From HGM04593 sp045647745 (GTDB lineage: Bacteria; Bacteroidota; Bacteroidia; Bacteroidales; Bacteroidaceae), in assembly GCA_045647745.1 (NCBI GenBank), contig JAZRMQ010000051.1, forward strand, positions 1-19,850: 19,850 bases of DNA. Direction: 5' to 3'. The position numbers were made by a program, and so were the translations under genes. Shown piece after piece: positions 1-7,020 of the stretch; the stretch's first letter is position 1, and the number at the start of each line of letters is the position of its first letter. Below the pieces are notes generated by a model. It did not search any database. It worked only from the letters and a program-made list of their open reading frames with translations, and had not been told where the DNA came from.

Positions 1-855
1 GCTGTTGCGTGGGGGTGGGCCTATCCGCTGATTAAACTGGGCTTTGATGAGTTTGGTATTACACAGGAGATGACTGCGAGCAAGATGCTGTTTGCCGGGG
101 TGCGCTTTACTCTCTCGGGGCTTATTGTGCTGGCAATAGCCTTTGTGAAAGGTGTTAGTTTGCGTGTGAAAGGTGTGTCGGGGTGGTGGTTCCTGCTGGG
201 GTATGCTTTACTGAACACTACGGTGCACTATGCGTTTTTTTATATTGGTTTGTCGCACAGCGCGGGAGCAAGAGCTGCTATTTTGAACTCGTTAGGGGTG
301 TTTATGCTGGTGTTGCTGGCGTGTCTGTTCTTTAAAAGCGACAAGCTGACACCTATGAAAATTTTGGGCTGCGTTGTTGGCTTTGCCGGTATTCTGGTGT
401 TGAATGTGGGTGGAGGTGCCGGAAGTGATTTTACCTTTATGGGTGACGGTATGATAATTCTCAATGCAATGTGTTCGGCGTTTGCCGGGTTGATGACCAG
501 AGGCCTTGGTGCGCGTGCGAATGTTTTTGCTGCTACGGGGTACAGCCTTGCTATTGGTGGGGTGTTGCTTGTGCTACCGGGTATTTTGCTCGGTGGTACT
601 TTGCCTTTTGTTACTCCGGCCGGTGTGGGAATTCTCTTTTTGCTGATTTGTATCTCGACATTGGGCTTTGCTTTGTATAATAAGTTGTTGAGCTGTAACC
701 CTGTGGGTAAGGTGGCGATTTTTAACTCTCTTATTCCTGTTGTGGGCGCGGTGACGTCGTGCCTTTGTTTGAATGAACCGTTTTATTGGAAATATCTTTT
801 TGCGGCGTTGCTTGCTATGGCGGGAATATATATAATAAACTCAAGAAAAGGGTAG
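1..855 (+). CDS. DMT/EamA-family membrane transporter, 5' end cut by window edge
   Basis: Frame 1 is open from base 1 (AVAWGWAYPLIKLGF...) to the TAG at 853-855, giving 284 residues. The first in-frame ATG is at 70, but the codons before it encode the conserved start of a first EamA helix, so the real start lies upstream and probably only 10-25 residues are missing. The protein is almost wholly hydrophobic, with about ten segments in two EamA-like halves; the second half begins near the GDGMIILNAMCSAFAGLMTRG stretch (bases 443-505). Members of this drug/metabolite superfamily move small solutes such as amino acids or nucleotide precursors across the inner membrane, mostly outward. The substrate cannot be read from sequence. 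A GNAT gene starts 7 bases after the stop, so the two are probably cotranscribed. Confidence 0.85.
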   Translation, partial: AVAWGWAYPLIKLGFDEFGITQEMTASKMLFAGVRFTLSGLIVLAIAFVKGVSLRVKGVSGWWFLLGYALLNTTVHYAFFYIGLSHSAGARAAILNSLGVFMLVLLACLFFKSDKLTPMKILGCVVGFAGILVLNVGGGAGSDFTFMGDGMIILNAMCSAFAGLMTRGLGARANVFAATGYSLAIGGVLLVLPGILLGGTLPFVTPAGVGILFLLICISTLGFALYNKLLSCNPVGKVAIFNSLIPVVGAVTSCLCLNEPFYWKYLFAALLAMAGIYIINSRKG

Positions 856-862
856 TGGCTTT

Positions 863-1417
863 ATGAAAAGTGCAGAGGTGAAAATAAGAGAGGCGTTGAT
901 TGAGGATGCTCCGCTTGTGGGGCTTGTGGTGTTGATGGCTTTAGGGTATGATGATACGCATCCTATGGCATCGATTTTTGCAGAGCTTGCCACTCGTGAG
1001 TGTTCGCAGTATAGTTACCGTAATGCTTTGGTTGCCGAGCTGAATGGTGAGGCTGTTGGGGCAATAATTGGTTACGATGGGGCAAGGCTCGGCGAGCTGC
1101 GCGAGCCGCTGTATGGGTTGATGCTTGAAAAGTTTGGTGCTGTGCGCGAAGTTGAGGATGAGACCTCGGCGGGTGAGTTCTATCTCGATTCTTTGGCTGT
1201 GTTGCCACAATTTCGTGGGCTTGGCGTTGGTGGGGCTCTGTTGGTGGCTGCTCGCGATAGGGCTTTTGCTGCCGGTCACAAAAAGGTTGGGCTGATTGTG
1301 GATTTTGAAAATCCGCGCGCCGAGGCTTTGTATAATTCACTTGGCTTTGAGAGGGTGAATGCTACAAAATTCCTCGGGCACGATATGTGGCATTTGCAGG
1401 CGTGCTGCAAAGAGTAA
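863..1417 (+). CDS. GNAT-family N-acetyltransferase
   Basis: A 184-residue protein with the GNAT fold signature. The acetyl-CoA pyrophosphate-binding loop (motif A, Q/RxxGxG/A) is QFRGLGVGGALL at residues 116-127, preceded by the usual beta strand (FYLDSLAVLP). The C-terminal NPRAEALYNSLGF (150-162) is the typical motif B region. It should transfer an acetyl group from acetyl-CoA to an amine on a small molecule or protein in the cytoplasm; the acceptor is unknown. The ATG at 863 lies 7 bases after the transporter stop and no promoter is obvious between them, so it is likely the second gene of that transcript. The insert between residues 75 and 105 is variable in this family and probably shapes the acceptor site. 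Its stop is 5 bases from the end of the converging barrel gene. Confidence 0.88.
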   Translation: MKSAEVKIREALIEDAPLVGLVVLMALGYDDTHPMASIFAELATRECSQYSYRNALVAELNGEAVGAIIGYDGARLGELREPLYGLMLEKFGAVREVEDETSAGEFYLDSLAVLPQFRGLGVGGALLVAARDRAFAAGHKKVGLIVDFENPRAEALYNSLGFERVNATKFLGHDMWHLQACCKE

Positions 1418-1422
1418 CGCTG

Positions 1423-2400
1423 TTATAGGCCAAAATAGCAGCTTAGGTAGGCATAGTATTTGTTCTCTTGTTCGGTGTCGCTAGGAATACTCATTCTGAA
1501 ATTGGGCGCGAGTTTTATATATTTTCCCAGTTTGAATTGTGCGCCGGCAATAATGGCTATCTCGTCTTTGCTTTTATTCCAATCGTTCTCGGACATAAGG
1601 CCGTCGGTGCGGGCGTATATATCGAGCCAGTTGTTTATTGTACCTGTTGCGAACATTGAAAATCCATAAAGGTGTTGCCCGTCTACTCGGCGGTTGTTGC
1701 GCATAATGTTATACTCGACGCCGAGTGAAAAATATTTATGCTTGTAGCCCGCAAACATTGCATAATTGATAATCTCCTTTTGGTCGTTGACTCCCTCGTT
1801 GAGGCTTGCGTAAAGGCGTAGCGACATTCCTTTGAATGGTTTTATTGTGGCGCCTGCGCCATAGAGTAGCCCGTTGTCAATCTGTATCTGTTTGTACCCC
1901 TCACCGTTTGCTATTATTACATCGGCTTCGAGCCAATTTGCGATGCGATAGGCTGCAGAAATTCCTAGGTCGGCGCTGCTGCCGAATTTATATTGGTCCT
2001 GAAATGATTTGTAGATGTATCTGTAGCCCCAAAATTTCTCTTGATAGTTGAATTGCGTTGTTCCTATCAGACCGGCTGTGAGTGTGAAACGGCCGCTCTT
2101 CCAGTTGACAAGTGCATTTTTTATATAGGCTATGTGGTGGTAGTCTTCGACGTCGTTCGATTGGCCAATATCCATCACTGCTTTTACGCTCACCCCTTTG
2201 CCGAAAGAGTATTCATAGCCCAGATAGCTGCGGTCGAGTGCAAAGCCTCGTTCTTTGTTTACTGAGCCGAACCCACTGTGGAAATTTGTGTATATCTGTA
2301 CAATGGCTTTTCCTTGTGGAGTGTCATTTGTCTCTTGTGCATTTGCTGTGATACTCAATGTGAGTAACAGCGCGGTTGCAATGGTCCTGATAGTCTTCAT
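1423..2400 (-). CDS. Outer-membrane beta-barrel protein (porin-like)
   Basis: A 325-residue protein starting with a signal peptide (MKTIRTIATALLLTLSITANA, cleavage before Q22). The mature part is made of alternating polar and aromatic strands (such as LRLYASLNEG and FSLGVEYNIM) separated by short turns, and the chain ends in YAYLSCYFGL, a strand of the sort recognised by the BAM complex. It is therefore probably an outer-membrane barrel of about 14-16 strands. It loosely resembles phosphate-selective-porin-like proteins of Bacteroidetes, but I cannot name a substrate. It is transcribed alone on the minus strand from a promoter whose TATATTTG box is at 2461-2468, giving an A/T-rich leader of about 55 bases with no Shine-Dalgarno. 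A nested inverted-repeat element starts just behind that box. Confidence 0.75.
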   Translation of the reverse strand: MKTIRTIATALLLTLSITANAQETNDTPQGKAIVQIYTNFHSGFGSVNKERGFALDRSYLGYEYSFGKGVSVKAVMDIGQSNDVEDYHHIAYIKNALVNWKSGRFTLTAGLIGTTQFNYQEKFWGYRYIYKSFQDQYKFGSSADLGISAAYRIANWLEADVIIANGEGYKQIQIDNGLLYGAGATIKPFKGMSLRLYASLNEGVNDQKEIINYAMFAGYKHKYFSLGVEYNIMRNNRRVDGQHLYGFSMFATGTINNWLDIYARTDGLMSENDWNKSKDEIAIIAGAQFKLGKYIKLAPNFRMSIPSDTEQENKYYAYLSCYFGL

Positions 2401-2460
2401 AATTTTATTTTTTAGTGGTTTCTTTTTAAAAGAAAGAGATTTTTATTTTCTCGTTCTTTG

Positions 2461-2468
2461 CAAATATA
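2461..2468 (-). promoter_or_regulatory. Promoter -7 box (TATATTTG) of the barrel gene
   Basis: Read on the minus strand this is TATATTTG, an exact match to the Bacteroides TAnnTTTG box, about 60 bases before the barrel-gene start. No TTG/TTTG -33 element occurs 19-21 bases further upstream, because that position lies inside the left arm of the inverted-repeat element at 2471-2635. Confidence 0.55.
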
Positions 2469-2470
2469 TT

Positions 2471-2635
2471 AACGTTAGTTCGATATAAGAATTTATACTA
2501 ACATTTAGCGTATTTTGTCATCTCGAACGTACGTGAGAGATCTCTTATTTTACGATATTTTTGAGATCCCTCGTCGCTACGCTCTGTCGGGATGACAGGT
2601 TCGCGATTTGATTTAGCTTATATCGAACTCACGTT
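2471..2635. repeat. Nested inverted-repeat element (MITE/REP-like), about 165 bp
   Basis: The outer arms are 2471-2489 (AACGTTAGTTCGATATAAG) and 2617-2635, which are reverse complements over 19 bases with one mismatch. Inside them is a second, imperfect pair: 2516-2544 begins TGTCATCTCGA and ends GAGATCTC, and 2563-2597 runs from GAGATCCC to GGGATGACA. The middle (2545-2562) is A/T-rich. No open reading frame of note lies inside. Two nested symmetrical pairs in a non-coding segment suggest a non-autonomous mobile element or an extragenic palindromic repeat folding into a long hairpin. From memory, TGTCATCCCGA...GAGATC-type sequences recur between genes in many Bacteroidetes genomes, but I could not test copy number. 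No clear target-site duplication is visible. Confidence 0.7.
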
Positions 2636-2710
2636 ATATTACAATAATGTAATAGGTAACAAAAAAGTTTATAGTTGTGTTTTTGTTGATTGCTTTTGTG
2701 TATGAATAGC

Positions 2711-2749
2711 ATCAGCCCAAAGAACCGCAAAGTGGCTCTTTGGGCTGAT
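2711..2749. terminator. Terminator-like hairpin downstream of the GH20 gene
   Basis: The arms 2711-2726 (ATCAGCCCAAAGAACC) and 2734-2749 pair over 16 positions with one mismatch around a 7-base loop. The hairpin lies 20 bases past the GH20 stop on the minus strand, where a terminator is expected. There is no real T-tract on either side, so it may act as an RNA 3'-end stabiliser as much as an intrinsic terminator. Confidence 0.7.
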
Positions 2750-2769
2750 GGCATTTATTGGGGTTGGAA

Positions 2770-4752
2770 TTACTTGCTGTAGTTGGTAACTTTGAGGTTT
2801 GTTACCTTGCTGTTGAATTTTCCGCTCTTCTCTAATGGGAACACGAGTGTTCGCACGTAGTACATTTTGTCTTTGCCACCCTCGTTGTGGTAGATGGTCT
2901 GCTTGTCGAGTGTTTCAACGAGTTTGCCGTTGACAAAAAGTTTTGTCTCGCTCTCGTTGCCGCAGATTGTTACCTGTGCTTTCTCGCCGGGGTAGAACTT
3001 GAAATTAAAGGTGTTCAGATAACCGTCGCGTGAGAAACCAATCTTTCCCTGTGCCGGGTCGGCAATGTAGAACGCTGCGTCGCGTGATTCAAAGAGCACT
3101 GTTCCGTTCTGCTCGTTATTATATTCAATATCGAACGATACGCTGTAGTTGAAGCCTATCTCTCTAACACCGGTCTTTTCGGCAAAGTTTGTGTTTGCTG
3201 CAACGTTGGCAATCTCGAGAATTGTGCGTTCTGCACCGCTGAAACGGCCGGCGATGTTCACGCCGGGAGCGTCGCTCAGGGCAAGGCGTGCCTTGTTAAA
3301 CTCTTCGAATGGAACGGTTGGCTTTGCGCCTGTCCACATTTTTACAGCCATTGTCTGCATTGCGGGATAAACGCGGTAGTGAATGTCCTTGCAGCTGATA
3401 CCGTTGCCGGCGTGGTCGTTCCACACAGCGAATGAACCGCCCTTAATCTGTGGGTGCTTCTCGGGGAATGTCTGGTTGCCGATGATTGCCGGTGTCCAGC
3501 TGTTGTAAAGGTAGTTGCAGTTGAGGTAGTCGTAATAGTAACCTGCTGCGGGAACAATGTATGTGTAGCCGTCGGGGATGCTGATGACGTCGTAACCGAG
3601 TTTAATCATCTCTGTTGGGTCGGCGTAACCGTTGTACCACTCATACATCAGTACATTTTCAACCTTTACAGGGGTGTTGCCCTTTGCGTGTGTGAGCGCA
3701 CCCCAAACGCAAGCCTGCTTGCCGTATTTCTCGGCCTCGCGGATGCAGTGGTCGGTGAAGTAGCGGAACTTCTCAACAACGGCTGTGTCGCGGTTAGAGT
3801 ATTCGTCGGTACCAACGTGGAAACGTGGGCCGCGGAACACGGGGTCTTCGCCACCAAGATATTCCATAAAGAGCGAGTCGACGAATGTGTATGTTGCGGG
3901 GTTGAAAAGGTCGAGGTGGTCGAGGCCGTACTCCTTGCTGCCGAGCTCGGGACGATAGTGAACGAATGCCAGTGAGTGAGCAGGCACGTCAAACTCGGGG
4001 ATAATCTCAACACCTACCTTCTCGGCGTGTCTCTGAAGCTCGATGAACTCGGCTTTTGTATAGTAGCCGTCGCGTGAGGCAAGGCCGGGGAAGAAGTCGC
4101 TCTCGAGACGGAACCCTGATGGGGTCTTTGCCCAGTCGTGACCAAAATATTGCTTGAAGGCGTTGTCGTTGAGGTGAATGTGGAAGGTGTTCATCTTGTA
4201 GTATGCCATAAAGTCGACATACTCGTGCAAGAAGCTGATGGGGATGAACTTGCGACCACAGTCGAGCATAAAGCTACGCATCTCGTAGTCGGGGTAGTCT
4301 ACGATATTACCCTTGGGTAGTGCGTTACCGTTATTTTGCTCGGCAATCTGCAATAGCGTGCGTGTTGCCCAAATGGCGCCGCGTGTGGTTGTTGCCTCAA
4401 TTTTAATATTGTTACCGATAGCCAATTTGTAGCCTTCGTTGCCAAGTTTTTTATTCTTTTTGAGTGAAATGTAGATATCCCCTTTGGCTGCCTTGCCGGT
4501 TGTTATCTGTAATTGAATGCCAGTCATTTTAAAGTAATCAAATACCAGCAGTTGTGCTACGTTGGCAAGTTCGGGTTGTGATTTTGGGTATACAATCTTT
4601 GTTGCATCGGTTATTGTAAACTCTCCTGTTGCACCAACCCACTCGCGTAGCTCGGGGATTACAAAAGGCTTAGCATTTTTGTTCTGTGCATTGAGCTGCA
4701 GGGTAAAGCATAGCAACAATGCTGTCAGTAAAAGTGAAAAACGGTGTTTCAT
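2770..4752 (-). CDS. Secreted beta-N-acetylhexosaminidase, GH20 family, with C-terminal LamG-like domain
   Basis: A 660-residue enzyme. The signal peptide is residues 1-21 (cleavage LNA-Q22). A GH20 N-terminal alpha/beta domain (about 28-155) includes the typical GYKLAI and ATRTLLQ stretches. The catalytic TIM barrel runs about 156-475: MLDCGRKF, NTFHIHLNDN (188-197), IIPEFDVPAHS (250-260), the FHVGTDEY motif with the catalytic Asp316-Glu317 pair, and a late WNDHAGNG. The remainder (about 520-657) looks like a concanavalin/LamG beta sandwich, probably for glycan binding. GH20 enzymes remove terminal GlcNAc or GalNAc by substrate-assisted catalysis, so it probably trims host or dietary glycans in the periplasm or at the surface. 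There are no SusC/D neighbours, so it is not in an obvious polysaccharide utilisation locus. It has its own consensus promoter at 4790-4820. Confidence 0.93.
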   Translation of the reverse strand: MKHRFSLLLTALLLCFTLQLNAQNKNAKPFVIPELREWVGATGEFTITDATKIVYPKSQPELANVAQLLVFDYFKMTGIQLQITTGKAAKGDIYISLKKNKKLGNEGYKLAIGNNIKIEATTTRGAIWATRTLLQIAEQNNGNALPKGNIVDYPDYEMRSFMLDCGRKFIPISFLHEYVDFMAYYKMNTFHIHLNDNAFKQYFGHDWAKTPSGFRLESDFFPGLASRDGYYTKAEFIELQRHAEKVGVEIIPEFDVPAHSLAFVHYRPELGSKEYGLDHLDLFNPATYTFVDSLFMEYLGGEDPVFRGPRFHVGTDEYSNRDTAVVEKFRYFTDHCIREAEKYGKQACVWGALTHAKGNTPVKVENVLMYEWYNGYADPTEMIKLGYDVISIPDGYTYIVPAAGYYYDYLNCNYLYNSWTPAIIGNQTFPEKHPQIKGGSFAVWNDHAGNGISCKDIHYRVYPAMQTMAVKMWTGAKPTVPFEEFNKARLALSDAPGVNIAGRFSGAERTILEIANVAANTNFAEKTGVREIGFNYSVSFDIEYNNEQNGTVLFESRDAAFYIADPAQGKIGFSRDGYLNTFNFKFYPGEKAQVTICGNESETKLFVNGKLVETLDKQTIYHNEGGKDKMYYVRTLVFPLEKSGKFNSKVTNLKVTNYSK

Positions 4753-4789
4753 ATTAATGTTATTGTTGGTTAATATTTGTTCTGTTTGG

Positions 4790-4820
4790 CAAATGTACGC
4801 ACAAATGAGCTAAAAACAAA
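4790..4820 (-). promoter_or_regulatory. Consensus Bacteroides promoter of the GH20 gene
   Basis: On the minus strand TTTG (4817-4820) is followed after exactly 19 bases by TACATTTG (4790-4797), matching both elements of the Bacteroides primary-sigma promoter. The start codon lies about 38 bases downstream behind an A/T-rich leader with no Shine-Dalgarno. Confidence 0.8.
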
Positions 4821-4895
4821 ATTTTTTGTTATCTTGTCCTTTGTCGGTGCTTGGGTACGCCTCTTTTTGAAGGGCGATGAAGAAGATGTATTTTG

Positions 4896-5909
4896 TTACA
4901 CTGCTGTTGTGAAATATTTTAGATTCTCGAATGATGGTTTCAGCTCGCCCTCTTCGATGCGGTGTATGATTTCTACAACTTTGTCGTTCATTGGGGTGGG
5001 GATGCCGACCTTGCGCCCGAATGAGCTTGCAACGCCGTTGATGGCGTCGACCTCGGTTTTTTTGTTTTTTTCGAGGTCTTGCAGCATACTTGCTTTAAGC
5101 TTTGCGTGTTTGCGTATCGCAATGGGGATTATGAATAGTGAGATTGCTTTTTTGAAGCGGTTCTTGTAGTCGAGCAACTTTACAATATCCTTGCCTTGTA
5201 CGGGCTCTATTTTTATATTGCCGGCTGCGCAAACGTCTATGCACTCTTTTATGAGTGCTTGGACAATGCGACGTGATGCTTTTTCTTTGGCAGCCTCGCC
5301 GAATGTGCAGCCAAGCACTGCGCTCATTCCCGAGAATGCCGAATTGATGAGTAGCTTGCTCCAGCGTGAGCCTATGAAATTTTTGTCTACCTCCACAGAG
5401 CCCATCATCTCAAGCAGTTTTTTTACGTTGTTCAAATGGTGGTTGGTTGGCTGTGTGAGTGAACCAATTGAGAATGAGAGTGAGTCGGGGGCGCTTGTGA
5501 GTTCGCACACGCCGGGTTCTTGCATTGTCGCTCCCCACGCAACGGTGCAGCCTAACACGCGCTCTTCGCCGACAATCTCGCCTATCAGAAGTTCCGGTAT
5601 CCCGTTCTGCAGGGTGACGATAACGCCATCGTCGGCAAGATAATCTTTTATGTAGGTGACAACCTCTTTGTTCTGTTGTTGTTTGGTCATCAAAAAGATT
5701 ATATCATATTTCCCTGACATCTCCTCGGGGGTGTATGCTGTTACTTTTTGGGTAAAATTTACCGTTCCAATAACTCTTGCTCCCTCTTTTTTCAGTGCTT
5801 CAATGTGGGCTTTGTTGCGGTTTATCAGCTCTATGCTACCACCATTTTTTGTTATGTATGCGCCAAGGATTGTGCCTAACGAGCCGGCGCCGTATATTGC
5901 TGCTCTCAT
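4896..5909 (-). CDS. panE: 2-dehydropantoate 2-reductase (ketopantoate reductase) family protein
   Basis: A 337-residue protein of the PanE/ApbA family, which reduces ketopantoate to pantoate with NADPH in the pantothenate/CoA pathway in the cytoplasm. The N-terminal Rossmann fold has the dinucleotide loop GAGSLG (7-12) followed by a basic patch (NRNKAH, 30-35) that suits NADPH. TLQNG (99-103) carries the conserved Asn. The C-terminal helical domain holds the catalytic-lysine motif SRWSKLLINS (181-190, Lys185) and a late conserved segment near GIPTPMND. It is about 30 residues longer than E. coli PanE (303). No other pan genes are nearby, so it could be a paralogue acting on another 2-keto acid; the fold assignment is firm, the substrate less so. 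It is transcribed alone from a promoter at 5937-5967. Confidence 0.85.
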   Translation of the reverse strand: MRAAIYGAGSLGTILGAYITKNGGSIELINRNKAHIEALKKEGARVIGTVNFTQKVTAYTPEEMSGKYDIIFLMTKQQQNKEVVTYIKDYLADDGVIVTLQNGIPELLIGEIVGEERVLGCTVAWGATMQEPGVCELTSAPDSLSFSIGSLTQPTNHHLNNVKKLLEMMGSVEVDKNFIGSRWSKLLINSAFSGMSAVLGCTFGEAAKEKASRRIVQALIKECIDVCAAGNIKIEPVQGKDIVKLLDYKNRFKKAISLFIIPIAIRKHAKLKASMLQDLEKNKKTEVDAINGVASSFGRKVGIPTPMNDKVVEIIHRIEEGELKPSFENLKYFTTAV

Positions 5910-5936
5910 AATTTTGTGTTGTTTTTTTGTTTGATG

Positions 5937-5967
5937 TAAAGGTAGTTACTTTTGTCTGTTTTTGCAA
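5937..5967 (-). promoter_or_regulatory. Promoter of the panE-like gene
   Basis: On the minus strand TTG (5965-5967), a 20-base spacer and TACCTTTA (5937-5944) fit the Bacteroides promoter with one mismatch in the last -7 position. It lies in the 96-base gap between the methyltransferase stop and the panE start, so the latter need not depend on readthrough. Confidence 0.6.
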
Positions 5968-6005
5968 TGAATAGGTGTCCGTTTTTGACAAAAGCGCTTT
6001 TGTTG

Positions 6006-6812
6006 TTATCTGTTTTTGTCGCGTAACTCCCAAAAGGCTACGGCTGCGGCTGCTGCTACATTGAGTGAATCGACATTGTGTGACATTGGGATGCGCACTA
6101 CATAAGTGGCTTTGTCGATGGTGTCGGCTGGGAGTCCGTCACCCTCGGTGCCCATAATTATTGCCAGCTTGGATGCGACTCTCAGCGTTGGGTTGTCAAT
6201 GGAGATTGAATTGTCGGTGAGTGCCATCGCTGCCGTCTTAAAGCCTATATTGTGTAGTTGCTCAATGCCTCCGTCGAGCCAGCTCCACGGGACAAGGAAC
6301 ACGCTACCCATTGATACTCGCACGGCACGGCGGTTGAGTGGGTCGCACGAATTGCGAGTGAGTAGCACTGCGTCAATGCCTAGTGCTGCTGCCGAGCGGA
6401 AGATTGCGCCAATATTGGTTGTGTCGACAACGCCGTCAATGACAACGATGCGGTTGGCGTTGCGGCAAATTTCCTCGACAGATGGTTCTGTGGGGCGATG
6501 CATTGCGCAGAGTACGCCGCGTGTGAGGGTGTAACCGGTGAGCTTTGAGAGTAGTTCGCGGCTACCGGTGTAGACGGGGAGGTCGGGGTGATGTTCAATG
6601 ATTGTCGCTGCATCGCCGGTTATATGTTTTTTCTCGCACAGCAGGGCGAGTGGTGTGTAGCCTTTGCTAAGGGCTACATTGATGACTTTGGGGCTCTCGG
6701 CAATGAAGATGCCTTTCCCGGGCTCATACTCGCGACGCAGTTGTGCTTCGGTGAGTGTGCTAAAGAGTTCGCAACCGGGGTGGTCGAGTGTGGTTATCTC
6801 TATGATGGGCAT
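6006..6812 (-). CDS. TrmH/SpoU-family RNA 2'-O-ribose methyltransferase
   Basis: A 268-residue SPOUT-class enzyme that methylates a ribose 2'-OH in tRNA or rRNA using S-adenosylmethionine. Residues 1-110 form a variable substrate-binding part. The knotted catalytic domain shows all three SpoU motifs: NIGAIFRSAAALG (133-145, catalytic Arg139), IIMGTEGDGLP (218-228) and IPMSHNVDSLNVAAAAA (241-257). Motif 3 carries the conserved Ser/Asn residues that hold the cofactor. The target nucleotide cannot be told from sequence; family members include TrmH, RlmB and TsnR-type enzymes. The start at 6812 is supported by a real AAGGAG ribosome site seven bases before it, unusual in this window, and by a TATTTTTG promoter box at 6838-6845. 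Confidence 0.9.
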   Translation of the reverse strand: MPIIEITTLDHPGCELFSTLTEAQLRREYEPGKGIFIAESPKVINVALSKGYTPLALLCEKKHITGDAATIIEHHPDLPVYTGSRELLSKLTGYTLTRGVLCAMHRPTEPSVEEICRNANRIVVIDGVVDTTNIGAIFRSAAALGIDAVLLTRNSCDPLNRRAVRVSMGSVFLVPWSWLDGGIEQLHNIGFKTAAMALTDNSISIDNPTLRVASKLAIIMGTEGDGLPADTIDKATYVVRIPMSHNVDSLNVAAAAAVAFWELRDKNR

Positions 6813-6818
6813 TGTTCT

Positions 6819-6824
6819 TCTCCT
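6819..6824 (-). promoter_or_regulatory. Shine-Dalgarno-like site (about here) of the trmH-family gene
   Basis: The minus strand reads ACAAGGAGAAGAACA before the ATG, so an AAGGAG core stands about seven bases upstream of the start. Nearly every other gene here has an A/T-rich leader instead, so this site supports the chosen start and marks an exception. Confidence 0.5.
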
Positions 6825-6837
6825 TGTTTTATGCTTG

Positions 6838-6845
6838 CAAAAATA
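6838..6845 (-). promoter_or_regulatory. Promoter -7 box (TATTTTTG) of the trmH-family gene
   Basis: On the minus strand this reads TATTTTTG, an exact TAnnTTTG match, 25 bases before the start codon. No clear TTTG element lies 19-21 bases further upstream. Confidence 0.5.
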
Positions 6846-6926
6846 TAGGATTTTATTTGATTTTCCCTAAAAAAAGATGCTGATGTTTTATTATGTGGCA
6901 AATAGACGATTTTATCTCTCTATATT

Positions 6927-6959
6927 TTTGTTAAAAATGATATTTTTAAGCTATCTTCG
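6927..6959 (+). promoter_or_regulatory. Probable promoter of the glutaminase gene/operon
   Basis: TTTG at 6927-6930, a 21-base spacer and TATCTTCG at 6952-6959 resemble the Bacteroides promoter with one mismatch in the -7 box. The start codon is about 60 bases downstream. This is the best candidate for the start of the 7021-13209 gene run. Confidence 0.5.
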
Positions 6960-7020
6960 CGTTGTAGTATATATATTGCGCGGCGTGTGCTTTGTAAATT
7001 GCTGTTTAAAAGATTAGAAG

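Noticed and set aside
3454..3975. 173-residue open frame opposite the GH20 gene
   Set aside because: It lies wholly inside the catalytic domain of a well-supported GH20 enzyme on the other strand, and its low-complexity Val/Ala/Glu-rich protein reflects the codon pattern of that gene.
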